In this document: one piece after another, positions 1 through 9,079 of the stretch
Layout: the number at the start of each line of letters is the position of its first letter
Numbering within the stretch: the first letter of the stretch is position 1
Assembly (NCBI RefSeq): GCF_015686695.1
Contig: NZ_JADPMR010000001.1
Span: 1,116,001-1,180,000 of the forward strand
Length of the DNA: 64,000 bases
Direction of reading: 5' to 3'
Origin: Vibrio nitrifigilis
GTDB taxonomy: Bacteria > Pseudomonadota > Gammaproteobacteria > Enterobacterales > Vibrionaceae
The notes under the pieces: model-generated
Database searches by the model: none
Seen by the model: only the letters and a program-made list of their open reading frames with translations
Told to the model about the DNA's origin: nothing
Translations under genes and position numbers: made by a program

Positions 1-1051
1 AGAAAATATAAGCCCCCGGTACTTGATTGAGCATATAGGAAAAATCTTCCCCTCCTAGGGTAGGTTTTGTCTTTAGATCAAGAGCTTGCTTACCAAACTC
101 ATCAATGATCGTGTCGCGTACAAACTGAGCGCATGCCGGATCGTTGACGGTGGCAGGGATGATCCGCTCGTAATCGACGGTGATCTCGGCGCCAAAACTT
201 TGTGCGATTCCAGCACAGGTACGTTTGATCGCGGCTTCCATAAGATCTTGCACCTCGGGGATAAACGTTCTGACGGTACCGTTGACTTGCGCGGTATCAG
301 GAATCACGTTAAAGGCTTCTAATTCTCCCGATTGAATGGCACACAAACTAAGGACGGCTCGATCCATTGCCGAGACTTCGCGGCTGACAATCGAATGTAA
401 CGCAGTAACTAATTGAGCACTAATACGAATGGGATCAACCGTTAAATGTGGGGTCGCCCCACCATGTCCGCCTAACCCTTTAACCGTGATTGATAGACGA
501 TCGCCAGCAGCCATCGCGGGTCCATCAAGTACCGCAATTTTTCCAGCGGGAATATAAGGCCAATTATGTAAACCATACACTTCATCCATCGGAAAGCGTG
601 TGAATAAGCCTTCTTTTACCATGGCGTCACCGCCGCCTCGGCCTTCTTCTGCGGGTTGAAAAATAAGGTAGATCGTGCCGGAAAAATCACGGTGTTGTGC
701 AAGATATTCGGCCACTGCGATGAGAATAGTCGTATGGCCGTCGTGACCACACGCATGCATGCATCCCTCATTGGTTGAACGATGAGCGTGAGGTGATTTT
801 TCATGCAGTGGTAGCGCGTCCATGTCAGCTCTTAAGCCAATTCGGCGACCGTTATCAGGCTGCTTGCCATTGACGGTTGCAACAATACCCGTTGTTCCGA
901 TGTTATCGACAAACGGTAGGTCGAGCTCTGTGAGTATCTCTTTGACTTTCTGGGAAGTTTTAAACTCTTCAAAACCAAGCTCGGGATTCTTATGAAACTC
1001 TTTTCTTAGCTGGGTCAGTTGATCATGATGCTGTGCAAAAAATGCGTCCAT
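1..1051 (-). CDS. M20 family amidohydrolase (N-acyl amino acid / hippurate hydrolase type), C-terminus cut by window edge
   Basis: Translating the minus strand from the ATG at 1049-1051 gives an open frame that runs off the left edge, about 350 residues. It begins MDAFFAQHHDQLTQLRKEFH and carries the M20D metallopeptidase signatures: CGHDGHT (metal-binding His/Asp), a PAEEGRGG segment with the catalytic Glu, GLHNWP, and GGEDFSYM near the edge. Family members remove acyl groups from N-acylated amino acids in the cytoplasm with two metal ions. No signal peptide is visible. The gene is divergent from a LysR regulator, an arrangement that usually means the regulator controls it. The substrate cannot be told from the sequence, and the last few dozen residues are missing. 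Confidence 0.9.
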   Translation of the reverse strand, partial: MDAFFAQHHDQLTQLRKEFHKNPELGFEEFKTSQKVKEILTELDLPFVDNIGTTGIVATVNGKQPDNGRRIGLRADMDALPLHEKSPHAHRSTNEGCMHACGHDGHTTILIAVAEYLAQHRDFSGTIYLIFQPAEEGRGGGDAMVKEGLFTRFPMDEVYGLHNWPYIPAGKIAVLDGPAMAAGDRLSITVKGLGGHGGATPHLTVDPIRISAQLVTALHSIVSREVSAMDRAVLSLCAIQSGELEAFNVIPDTAQVNGTVRTFIPEVQDLMEAAIKRTCAGIAQSFGAEITVDYERIIPATVNDPACAQFVRDTIIDEFGKQALDLKTKPTLGGEDFSYMLNQVPGAYIF

Positions 1052-1170
1052 ATGCCTTTCCTTGTCTAATTTCACGTGCTTCCTTACACGGTATGGGGCG
1101 GATAATTAACGCCTGTTATGAGTGTTACATCCTGTTACCAAGATGAAAAATATTAAATAAGTTAGTTATC

Positions 1171-1187
1171 CATACCGAATTGGTATG
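1171..1187. promoter_or_regulatory. Palindromic operator candidate between amidohydrolase and LysR gene
   Basis: CATACC-GAATT-GGTATG is a 6-bp inverted repeat with a 5-bp spacer just upstream of the LysR start. A GGTATG half-site recurs at 1090-1095, beside the start of the divergent amidohydrolase gene. Position and symmetry fit a LysR-type autoregulatory site; binding is inference. Confidence 0.5.
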
Positions 1188-1206
1188 GGACGGAGTGAAT
1201 ATAGAA

Positions 1207-2109
1207 ATGGAAATCAGACAACTGCGGTACTTTATTGCTGTCGCTCGTGAATTATCTTTCTCTGCTGCAGCGCGGAAAATACATATTGCTCAACCCGCTT
1301 TGACCCGGCAGATTCGCTCATTAGAGGAGTCTGTAGGGGTCGGACTGCTAGAAAGACAGGCGCGTGGTGTCACCTTAACTCCGGCTGGAAAAGTGTTTTT
1401 GCAAGACGCTGAACGAATTTTATCGTGTTTAGAAGAAGCGAAGCATAACGCGATTAAAACAGAAAAGGGGATGCAGGGAGAGTTAAGGATGGGCGTCACT
1501 GTGATGTTATTGTGGGTTAAGGAGCTGAGTGGATTATTAAAAGAATTTAGACGCCGATATCCTAAGGTCATGCTTAAACTCAACACTATGTTATCTGGCC
1601 CGCAAATTAACGCTTTACGCGAAGGAAATATGGATCTCGGTATCTTAATATTTCCGCCAGAGGGAGAAGAATTTGGCCGTTTGAAAATATATCAAGATCA
1701 TTTGGTGCTGGTGGCGCCTGTATGTTCAGAGATTGCTTCAAATCCGCCGCAGTGTTTAGCGGACATAAGAGATTATGATTTTGTTTGGTTTGATAGAGAA
1801 AATAGCCCCAATTATTATGACCGTTTAATCGGCTATTTTAATCAATGTGGGTTCACGCCGAATATCGTTGAAACCGGTAATGATAGCGTCACTATGTTAT
1901 CGGTGGTGGCATCAGGAGTTGGGTGTACGATTGTTCCTAGCTCGACAATCAATGAATGTCCAGCAGGGTTAACGGTCATTGAGGTAGTCGATCTCAAATC
2001 ATTACCGCTCGATTTACAGTTGGTGTGGCGCCAAGATTGTGCCAATCCGATGCTAGATAATATGATTAAAGTTGCTCATGAATTGGTCTGTGGCGATGAT
2101 TACCATTAA
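1207..2109 (+). CDS. LysR family transcriptional regulator
   Basis: The protein is 300 residues from the ATG at 1207; an upstream in-frame ATG at 1180 is less likely because it lies inside the palindrome and the GGAG at 1192 fits 1207. The N-terminus MEIRQLRYFIAVARELSFSA and the following segment (AARKIHIAQPALTRQIRSLE) are a classic LysR winged helix-turn-helix. The rest is the periplasmic-binding-like effector domain. It is divergently arranged with the M20 amidohydrolase, so it most likely controls that gene and itself. The next gene downstream on the same strand, a transporter, is 480 bp away and may or may not be a target. The inducer is unknown. Confidence 0.93.
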   Translation: MEIRQLRYFIAVARELSFSAAARKIHIAQPALTRQIRSLEESVGVGLLERQARGVTLTPAGKVFLQDAERILSCLEEAKHNAIKTEKGMQGELRMGVTVMLLWVKELSGLLKEFRRRYPKVMLKLNTMLSGPQINALREGNMDLGILIFPPEGEEFGRLKIYQDHLVLVAPVCSEIASNPPQCLADIRDYDFVWFDRENSPNYYDRLIGYFNQCGFTPNIVETGNDSVTMLSVVASGVGCTIVPSSTINECPAGLTVIEVVDLKSLPLDLQLVWRQDCANPMLDNMIKVAHELVCGDDYH

Positions 2110-2591
2110 CCACTCGAATATGAAGGGGGAGGGGTTCTATAATTTTATTGGAAGTGAATACTCTAAAAATCAAAATTGACCTTCATTCTATCTGTTCTGA
2201 TAATAAAACTGTTCGATCAAGCACACTTTGATCATTTTTAGTAAAGTATGAACCTATTAAAAGTGCGCTTGGTTGAGTGTTTTCGCTACGTAACCTGTGC
2301 TGTTACATAGTGTTGGCCATAAGTATTAATGACTATACTTGAGCCGCAGATAATGCCCGTGTGATGTCAGCGTCATACGTCCATTCTATACAGCTCATAG
2401 CTGTTGGTGATCAGATAAATGCATCCTCTGCATTATGTCTCTGGTCATAATCGAAATTATCACTGTTAATTAGCTATGATTAGCGACGTCAACAAGCGCT
2501 TAGATTCACTGACCTAAACGTAATTTCTCCCGAACCATCAAATGGTTGGGGGCCTTGTGTGTTGCCGCTATATTATTAGCAAGGAAAAATT
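2110..2591. promoter_or_regulatory. 482-bp gap upstream of MFS transporter, with dyad elements
   Basis: No gene is seen. The gap has an inverted repeat with arms near 2217-2229 and 2260-2274 (CAAGCACACTTT versus AAAGTGCGCTTG, one mismatch). It also has a perfect dyad AATGCA-TCCTC-TGCATT at 2418-2434, and a hairpin near 2530-2551 (AACCAT-CAA-ATGGTT) shortly before the transporter start. These are candidates for operator or leader structure. No convincing -35/-10 pair was assigned. Confidence 0.4.
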
Positions 2592-3845
2592 ATGTCAGAA
2601 CGTCAAGATATAAGCGATAGTTCGCTGTGGAGTGGCAACTTCATCGCGTTAATTATTACTAACGGCATTTTCTTTGCCGGATTTCACTTATTGTTACCAG
2701 TATTACCGCTATATGTTTCCCAGATGGGCGGTTCTGCAACTGAAGTCGGTTTAGTTGCGGGGATCTTTGTGTTTTCAGCCATCATTATTCGACTGTTATC
2801 CGATGTAATTAAACAATGGCTTGGAACGATGGGGTGCTTGTTTTTAGGTATCGTTATTTCTCTAATTTGTGCGCTTGGCTATGCCATGATCTCAAGTGTC
2901 AACGGTGTGCTTGCTATCCGCATCCTCCATGGGGTTGGCTTTGGCGTCGCAACGACTTTCTATGCCACATTAGCGGCGACCATTATTCCTAAGCTACGTA
3001 AAGGTGAAGGCATGGGATATTTTGGTTTAGGGACCACTGTCGCAATGGCGATCGCCCCCGCTGTAGGATTATGGTTGGCGTTAGATTATGGGTATGACTA
3101 TGTGTTTTATTTCGCGTTATCGTGCCAAATTGTAGCCTTAGTTTGGACCTATTTTTGTCATTTTAGCCGTCACTATCAATTTAATGATCGTACGGCAAAA
3201 CAAAAAGTTTCCATTATCGATCAGTTTGCCGTTAAAGGTGCTCGTTTCCCTGCGTTTTTGACTCTGCTCTTTGGTATTGGCTATGGAAGTGTTTTAAACT
3301 TTGTTTCGATTTTTGCTAAACAAAACCATATTGGGAGCCCTGGCTATTTCTTCTTAGTTTCAACAGTTTGTGTCTGTATTGCCCGCTTATTTTCAGGACG
3401 CATTTATGATAAGCAAGGGCCTGCATTTGTTATTGTCCCCGGCATCATTTTATTTCTCGTCTCATTTTTTGGTATTGCGCATACCAGTGGTGAATTCGGA
3501 TTCATTCTCTGCTCTATTGCCTACGGTTTTGGCTTAGGAGCGTTGTTCCCAGCATTCCAAACTCAAATCTTGACTCGTGTTGCTGAAGATAAAAGCAGTG
3601 CTGCCAGTGCGACATTCTATAACATGTTAGATATCGGTAATGGGTTAGGGGCGATTGCTTACGGTATGATTGCAGTCACAACGGGCTATACCTTCCTATT
3701 TACACTATCAGGCTGGATTATGGTGTTGATGCTAGTGCTATTTACTGTTGTTACTTTAGGAGTTGGTTTTCATTCAACTCGGGCAAAAACCTATATCAAC
3801 GAATTGGCCTCTGAAGAAGCGGGATCTTCGATTAACCGCGACTAA
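2592..3845 (+). CDS. Major facilitator superfamily transporter, substrate unknown
   Basis: The protein has 417 residues with about twelve hydrophobic segments arranged as two six-helix halves, the normal MFS length. The loop after helix 2 (RLLSDVIKQWLG) is a weakened form of the MFS motif A, and the second half has GRIYDKQGPAF in the equivalent position. GFHLLLPVLPLYVSQMGGSA in helix 1 and GMGYFGLGTTVAMAIAPAVG in helix 5 (motif C-like, with the Pro characteristic of antiporters) suggest a drug or metabolite exporter of the 12-helix type. An AAGGAA Shine-Dalgarno lies at 2580-2585. It follows the LysR gene but is separated by a long gap with its own dyad. The substrate cannot be assigned. Confidence 0.88.
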   Translation: MSERQDISDSSLWSGNFIALIITNGIFFAGFHLLLPVLPLYVSQMGGSATEVGLVAGIFVFSAIIIRLLSDVIKQWLGTMGCLFLGIVISLICALGYAMISSVNGVLAIRILHGVGFGVATTFYATLAATIIPKLRKGEGMGYFGLGTTVAMAIAPAVGLWLALDYGYDYVFYFALSCQIVALVWTYFCHFSRHYQFNDRTAKQKVSIIDQFAVKGARFPAFLTLLFGIGYGSVLNFVSIFAKQNHIGSPGYFFLVSTVCVCIARLFSGRIYDKQGPAFVIVPGIILFLVSFFGIAHTSGEFGFILCSIAYGFGLGALFPAFQTQILTRVAEDKSSAASATFYNMLDIGNGLGAIAYGMIAVTTGYTFLFTLSGWIMVLMLVLFTVVTLGVGFHSTRAKTYINELASEEAGSSINRD

Positions 3846-3876
3846 TCGTACTCGATAACATCTTATAGTGGTGAAC

Positions 3877-3908
3877 ATCCGCGAGCTTATCAAACTAGGC
3901 TTGCGGAT
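3877..3908 (+). terminator. Hairpin after MFS gene
   Basis: ATCCGCGAGC pairs with GCTTGCGGAT (one G-T wobble) across a 12-base loop, 31 bp after the transporter stop. Only a short T-containing tract follows, so termination strength is uncertain. Confidence 0.45.
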
Positions 3909-4409
3909 TCCTTGTATAAAGATAAATTGTTAAAGTCATTGAAAAGCAGATAAAACTGCGAGGCCACATACGAACGATTACAGGTGTTTTTACACTTATT
4001 CATTTATCATTCATAACTATTCATCTTGGTGGTGTCGAAATGACACTGGTTTTGAGGAGATGATTAAGAGGATACGATGTCTTAATTTACCGGCAACTTC
4101 GCATTATCGACTATAGAGCTTATCAATGAAATATTAACGAACGATAAAAATAATCCAATTGAAATCTATTTTTCTCACTGAGCGAGAATTACTCTTGATG
4201 GATTTTTGTACTTCAAATAGCTAAAATAAACCATACAATTAAACTATTTGTTAGCATTTAATTAACAATTTGCCTATAAAATTAAACATTTGGCGTTTTT
4301 TAATTGTTTGACTTCACATTTCCGTTTGATTGAAAAAAATAATATAAAAATTCAGTGTTAACCTCTCCGCCATTCAAAAATTATAACAACGGATGTTAAC
4401 GAGGTATGT
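3909..4409. other. 500-bp AT-rich gap upstream of CitMHS gene
   Basis: The gap is very AT-rich, especially 4200-4360. I see no credible gene: short ATG frames such as the one at about 4060 stop within 20 codons. It presumably holds the promoter of the CitMHS gene, but I could not settle on one. Confidence 0.4.
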
Positions 4410-5726
4410 ATGTTATTGGCGACTTGTGGCTTTTTAATGCTTTTTGCCATTTTATTTTTGTTATTCAAGAGTAAAACCCTTCCTGTCGTAGTATTCATCA
4501 CCATTCCTGTCATTGCTGCATTTGCAGCTGGATTTTCTGTCGATGAAGTGGTTGGTTTTATCAATTTTGGTATTCAAAAAACCAGCAAGATGGCGGTGCT
4601 ATTTATCTTCTCTGTTACTTTCTTCGGCGTGATGTCCGATGCGGGTATGTTTGATGGATTGGTAAATAAGCTCGTCAGTAAAGCGGGGACTAATGTTGTT
4701 GCTGTCGCATTAGCCACTGCCATTATTGGTATCTTTTCTCATTTAGATGGGGCTACAGTAACCACGGTATTGGTCACCGTTCCTGCTATGTTACCTATCT
4801 ACAAAAAATTGAATATTCGTCCGCATTTGTTACTGATGATTGTCGGATGCGGCATGGGGGTGATGAACTTACTTCCATGGGGCGGCCCGGTTATGCGTGA
4901 AGCGATTGTCTTAAAGATGGATGCAGGTGACTTGTGGCATATTCTTCTGCCTCTGCAAGGCGCAGGAATTGTTGCCACTCTCGGTCTTGCTGTTGTCATG
5001 GCGCTGCGTGAGAAGAAATTCCATGGCGCAGGTAACGTTCAATTGGTTGAAACCGCTGAGCATAAAGTTCAAGTTGCGGATGAAGACGAAGAAGTGACTC
5101 GTTTAAAACGTCCTCGTTTGGCATGGGCTAACTTAGGTATTCTGGCTATTATGCTAGCCGTGCTAGTGGTGGATATTTTCCCAACGTATTTTGTGTTCAT
5201 GGTTGGGTGCTGTGCGGCTTTATTGCTCAACTACCCAAATATGAAAGATCAAAAAGAGCGTGTTATGGCGCATGCGCCAGCAGCGATTGATGTTTCTTCT
5301 GTGATGCTTGCTGCCGGCATTATGGTTGGGGTATTAAGTAAATCGGGTATGTTAGAAGCAATGGCTGTGCCTTTATTGCACATTATACCGGCCTCTATCG
5401 CTCAGTATTTGCACATCATTATGGGTGTTTTGGCTTTCCCATTGGGTACGATGTTAGGCACTGACTCGTATTTCTATGGGTTGCTGCCACTCGCGATTGA
5501 AGTGGGTAAAAACTACCATATTCCTGGTTTAACAATGGCCATCGCGATGCTTGTTGGTAAAAACCTCGCTTTATTGATTAGCCCGCTAGTTCCGGCCACT
5601 TTCCTTGGTATCGGATTAGCAGAGATTGAACTTAAAGAACATATCCGGTATAGCTTTTTAGGCTTGTGGATTGTAGGGCTAATTATGCTCGTGTTCGCTT
5701 TTTCAATTGGTATTATTACCATCTAG
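4410..5726 (+). CDS. CitMHS family (citrate/metal carboxylate:H+) transporter
   Basis: The 438-residue, very hydrophobic protein fits the CitMHS family in length and in motifs such as FSVTFFGVMSDAGMFDGLV, IFSHLDGATVTTVLVTVPAM and GTMLGTDSYFYGLLPL. Characterised members take up citrate, often as a divalent-metal complex, together with protons. A charged cytoplasmic loop (EHKVQVADEDEEVTRLKRPR, residues about 217-236) separates two membrane halves. GAGG at 4401-4404 gives a 5-base spacing to this ATG; the ATG at 4406 is out of frame. It is transcribed alone between long gaps and ends at a clear terminator. The exact carboxylate is not predictable. Confidence 0.88.
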   Translation: MLLATCGFLMLFAILFLLFKSKTLPVVVFITIPVIAAFAAGFSVDEVVGFINFGIQKTSKMAVLFIFSVTFFGVMSDAGMFDGLVNKLVSKAGTNVVAVALATAIIGIFSHLDGATVTTVLVTVPAMLPIYKKLNIRPHLLLMIVGCGMGVMNLLPWGGPVMREAIVLKMDAGDLWHILLPLQGAGIVATLGLAVVMALREKKFHGAGNVQLVETAEHKVQVADEDEEVTRLKRPRLAWANLGILAIMLAVLVVDIFPTYFVFMVGCCAALLLNYPNMKDQKERVMAHAPAAIDVSSVMLAAGIMVGVLSKSGMLEAMAVPLLHIIPASIAQYLHIIMGVLAFPLGTMLGTDSYFYGLLPLAIEVGKNYHIPGLTMAIAMLVGKNLALLISPLVPATFLGIGLAEIELKEHIRYSFLGLWIVGLIMLVFAFSIGIITI

Positions 5727-5751
5727 TTGCATGAAATGTCATTGACCTAAG

Positions 5752-5775
5752 GCCCTCTAATTAGAGGGCTTTTAC
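5752..5775 (+). terminator. Rho-independent terminator of CitMHS gene
   Basis: GCCCTCTAA and TTAGAGGGC form a perfect 9-bp stem followed by TTTTACTATT, starting 25 bp after the stop. Confidence 0.85.
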
Positions 5776-6310
5776 TATTCTACTCTGCCACAACCCAACT
5801 CTTCTTATATTGTGTTAATGTCTTAATAGTCATAATGTTAAATATATAGAGATATTTGCTATACCTAAATTAGAATTCAATCAGTATCTCTTGGTGATTA
5901 ATCTGATCTATTCTGCCGCATAGATGGGTAAGTACTGCTATTTGACATCATTAGCTATTGTTGGGTTAAACGATAAAGATCTGATAATTTATGTAATTAT
6001 TTTATTCTCTATTTATTATTAGCCTCTACTAGTATGATTTTATTGATTTATTTTAGTAGGTAAAATAAAAACAAATCCTCAGCATGACGCGAAGACTTTT
6101 GCGATATAGAGTCAAAGAATGAACTAGTCCCTGGCATAGATTATTATTTAGCAAACGGTTTTGTGATAAAGATCGTTAATATAATGGCTGAAAATATGGA
6201 TTAATTCGCTGTACTTTTTCTTGTTAGAATCGTTTAACAGTTAAAAGAGCCTTAAAAGTTAAAACTACTGTTACAAAAAATAAAACAGCGTTTTTCCTAC
6301 GAGGTCTCCT
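5776..6310. promoter_or_regulatory. 535-bp AT-rich regulatory gap upstream of sugar symporter operon
   Basis: No gene is seen. A CRP-like half-site (TGTGA-N6-TCGTT, 6162-6177) fits catabolite control of a sugar operon but only the left arm matches well. AACAGT (6236-6241) and ACTGTT (6267-6272) are inverted copies 25 bp apart, and AAAAC-AGC-GTTTT lies at 6282-6294 next to the ribosome site. These are candidate operators only. Confidence 0.35.
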
Positions 6311-7702
6311 ATGTACAAATATAAATTGTCGGTCCTTGAAAAAGTTGGGTTCGGCTCCGGTGATATGGCGGTTAACGTCGTCATATCATCAATGATGCTC
6401 ATCATTACTTTTTTCTATACAGATATTTTTGGTATAAAAGCGTCTGATCTGGCGATGCTATTTATCGTAGTGCGACTTATCGATGCGGTGACCGATCCTT
6501 TGATGGGGATCATTACCGATAAAGTCACTACTCGTTGGGGACGTTATCGTCCATACCTTTTGTTTATTGCGATTCCTTTTGGCATTTCTGTTTACCTAAC
6601 GTTTAGTACTCCCGATTTGGCTTATAACGAAAAGCTAATTTATGCCTACGCGACCTATATTTTGGTTACCATTATGTTTACCGCGGTAACCATTCCTTAT
6701 ATTTCGTTAATCAGTGTATTAACCGATGACCCTCAGGAACGACTCTCTGCAAACGGCTACCGATTGTTCTTTGCTAAAATTGCCGCTTTCTTAGTGACCA
6801 TTATTGTTCCGACTCTTGCAGCATCTTGGGGTGAAGGTGGTGTTCAGGCCGGTTATAAATATGCGATGGGTTTGATGGGCCTAATGGGCACATTACTCTT
6901 CCTATTCTGTTTCTTCACAACAAAAGAACGCGTAGAGCACGAAGTAGAAACGAAACCTCTGCTGAAACAAATCAAATTATTGGCGGTTAACGATCAGTGG
7001 GGCATTTTGTGGTTAGTATGTATTACGGGTACCGTAGGTTATGTTATTCGCGGTTCTGTGGGGGCTTACTACGCAAAATATTATCTGGGTGGCGATGCCA
7101 GTATGATTTCTGCATTCCTTGCTACAGGGGTTACCGCCGCTATTTTGGCGATGGTTGCATCAACTTGGATTACTAAACGTTTTTGTAAAATCAAACTGTT
7201 CCGCTACAGCCAAATTACAGTGATGGTATTAAGTGCATTGATGTATCTTGTTGTTGGTCGTGGTGATGTTGCCTTAGCCTTTATCTTCTATTTCCTAATC
7301 TGTTTTGTGGTCGATTTACATGCGCCTGTTTTCTGGTCTGCCATTGCTGAAGCTGTCGATTATGGTGAATATAAATCGAAAGAACGTGTGGCTGGCTTAG
7401 CCTTCGGTGGTATTTCATTTGCACAAAAATTTGGTATGGGGATTGCGGGTGCAATCGTGGGCTGGTTGTTAACGTTCTTCGACTATGTACCAAACCAAGA
7501 ACAGAGTTCTATGGCATTAACCGGTATTGCTTTAATGCTGACGATTATTCCGGGTGTTTTCCACTTCATCATGGGCGCTTTGATGTTCAAGTACAAAGTG
7601 ACTGATGATTACTATCACAACATGATGGGGCAAATGCCAACTGAATCCAGCGAAGATGTTGCTGGTGAACCATCACACGTTTCTCATGTGGCTTTAAAAT
7701 AA
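6311..7702 (+). CDS. GPH family (glycoside-pentoside-hexuronide:cation) symporter
   Basis: The 463-residue membrane protein starts YKYKLSVLEKVGFGSGDMAV, the hallmark opening of GPH symporters such as MelB, XynP and YicJ. The family signature DAVTDPLMGIITDKVTTRWG follows at about residues 57-76, including the conserved aspartates used for cation coupling. The second half has HAPVFWSAIAEAVDYGEYKS, the conserved helix 10-11 region. Such proteins import oligosaccharides or glycosides with Na+ or H+. The stop is only 12 bp before a GH43 glycosidase gene with AAGGATA between, so the two form an operon and the substrate is probably a xylo- or arabino-oligosaccharide. GAGG at 6301-6304 supports the start. 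Confidence 0.93.
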   Translation: MYKYKLSVLEKVGFGSGDMAVNVVISSMMLIITFFYTDIFGIKASDLAMLFIVVRLIDAVTDPLMGIITDKVTTRWGRYRPYLLFIAIPFGISVYLTFSTPDLAYNEKLIYAYATYILVTIMFTAVTIPYISLISVLTDDPQERLSANGYRLFFAKIAAFLVTIIVPTLAASWGEGGVQAGYKYAMGLMGLMGTLLFLFCFFTTKERVEHEVETKPLLKQIKLLAVNDQWGILWLVCITGTVGYVIRGSVGAYYAKYYLGGDASMISAFLATGVTAAILAMVASTWITKRFCKIKLFRYSQITVMVLSALMYLVVGRGDVALAFIFYFLICFVVDLHAPVFWSAIAEAVDYGEYKSKERVAGLAFGGISFAQKFGMGIAGAIVGWLLTFFDYVPNQEQSSMALTGIALMLTIIPGVFHFIMGALMFKYKVTDDYYHNMMGQMPTESSEDVAGEPSHVSHVALK

Positions 7703-7714
7703 AAAGGATATTCG

Positions 7715-8650
7715 ATGAAATTTGAGAATCCAGTTATCGAACAACGCGCAGATCCGCAGGTTTATTTGCACACCGATGGCTATTATTACTTTACGGCATC
7801 TGTGCCACAGTACGATAGGATTGAGTTGCGCCGAGCTAAAACCTTAACTGGGTTAGCGCAACCTGAATCGATAATTACGGCTTGGACTAAACCCGATGAA
7901 GGGGCTTATTCTGACTTAGTATGGGCTCCAGAAATTCATTATGTGCAAGGGCGGTGGATGATCTATTTTGCAGCGGCTCCCAGCCGTGAAATTAAAGATG
8001 ATCTATTCCAACATAGAATGTACGCCATTGAGAATTTAAGTGCGGATCCTATGTCTCCAGAGTGGACCTTCTGTGGTCAGGTGGATTCGGGTATTGATGC
8101 ATTTTGTTTAGATGCAACAGTATTTCATCACCAAGGCAAAGATTATTATATTTGGGCACAAAAAGATCCTGCTATTGCTGGAAACTCAAATTTATACATC
8201 GCTGAGATGGAAACGCCAACCCAACTTAAATTGCCAGGAACCTTACTGTCGAAACCTGAGTTTGAATGGGAAACTCGCGGATTTATGGTGAATGAAGGCC
8301 CATATTTGCTTAATAGTCATGGCAAAGTTTGGTTAACCTATTCTGCGAGTGCCACTGACGAGAATTACTGTATGGGTATGCTGTGGGTTGATGAAAATGC
8401 CGATCTGCTCGATGCAGTGAACTGGACGAAGTCACCAGCTCCGATATTCCGCACTAACTGGCCTGAAAAGGTTTATGGTCCGGGTCATAGCTGTTTTACC
8501 AAAGATGAGAAAGGGCAAGATGTGTTGGTTTATCATGCCCGTGATTATACTGAGATTGAGGGGGACCCTTTATGGGATCCAAACCGCCACACTCGTATGA
8601 AATCAATCGCATGGGTTGATGGCTTCCCTGACTTTGGTGCGGCAGTGTAA
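7715..8650 (+). CDS. Glycoside hydrolase family 43 (beta-xylosidase / alpha-L-arabinofuranosidase type), cytoplasmic
   Basis: The 311-residue protein is a single five-bladed propeller domain with no signal peptide. The three GH43 acids can be placed: the general base Asp13 in RADPQVY, the pKa-modulating Asp133 in CLDATVF, and the general acid Glu194 in MVNEGPYLL. His258 in GPGHSCF matches the conserved histidine. WAPEIHYVQGRWMIYFAAAP is the usual second-blade motif. Enzymes of this form release xylose or arabinose from short oligosaccharides. Co-transcription with the GPH symporter implies it acts on imported sugar inside the cell. Choice between xylosidase and arabinofuranosidase cannot be made from sequence alone. 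Confidence 0.92.
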   Translation: MKFENPVIEQRADPQVYLHTDGYYYFTASVPQYDRIELRRAKTLTGLAQPESIITAWTKPDEGAYSDLVWAPEIHYVQGRWMIYFAAAPSREIKDDLFQHRMYAIENLSADPMSPEWTFCGQVDSGIDAFCLDATVFHHQGKDYYIWAQKDPAIAGNSNLYIAEMETPTQLKLPGTLLSKPEFEWETRGFMVNEGPYLLNSHGKVWLTYSASATDENYCMGMLWVDENADLLDAVNWTKSPAPIFRTNWPEKVYGPGHSCFTKDEKGQDVLVYHARDYTEIEGDPLWDPNRHTRMKSIAWVDGFPDFGAAV

Positions 8651-8682
8651 CTGTTTCCAATCGTAGAGAAATTCTTATATGC

Positions 8683-8711
8683 AACCCCATACCGAACGGT
8701 GTGGGGTTTTT
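8683..8711 (+). terminator. Terminator of symporter-GH43 operon
   Basis: AACCCCATACC pairs with GGTGTGGGGTT around GAAC, followed by a short T run. Confidence 0.8.
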
Positions 8712-9079
8712 AGATCTACATTCCAAACTTATGAATTTTATAAGAAAGATTTTTGTGAGTAAAAAGTCAGGTTGGTGTAAAAAATAGGGGTGTATTGTTT
8801 ATAAATTCATCATTAGTAGTCAATCACAAAGTGTTCACTTCACGGCAAAAGGCAGCCTTTTCCCTCCTAACTCTATGAAATTATGGTTGTAATACATATG
8901 GTATTCAGAACCATGACATTCCAAAAGATCTAGTTATTTGACTTAATTTTCGCGCTGGAGTTCCATCTTGTTCCTTTCAAATTTACGTGGTTTTATAACC
9001 GTACGGTCTGGTCTAGTTTTGGTTGGCCGTGAGGTTTCTCGTATTTTCCAAAACATATAAATGAAAGTGAGGTTATGAC
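8712..9079. promoter_or_regulatory. Regulatory gap upstream of secreted-protein/GH3 operon with several dyads
   Basis: No gene is seen. ATGGTT (8883-8888) and AACCAT (8909-8914) form a dyad, with a nested ATGGT...ACCAT at 8898-8914. GGTT-TTAT-AACC lies at 8989-9000 and overlaps a perfect 10-bp palindrome ACCGTACGGT at 8998-9007. These sit 70-200 bp before the small secreted gene and are candidate binding sites for a sugar-responsive regulator that is not in the window. Confidence 0.4.

Noticed and set aside
4060..4116. Small open frame after GAGGAG in the gap before the CitMHS gene
   Set aside because: Only 18 codons, no signal or conserved motif, and no adjacent target to suggest a leader peptide.
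6162..6177. Confident CRP site before the sugar symporter
   Set aside because: Only the left arm TGTGA matches; the right arm TCGTT is too far from TCACA to call on its own.
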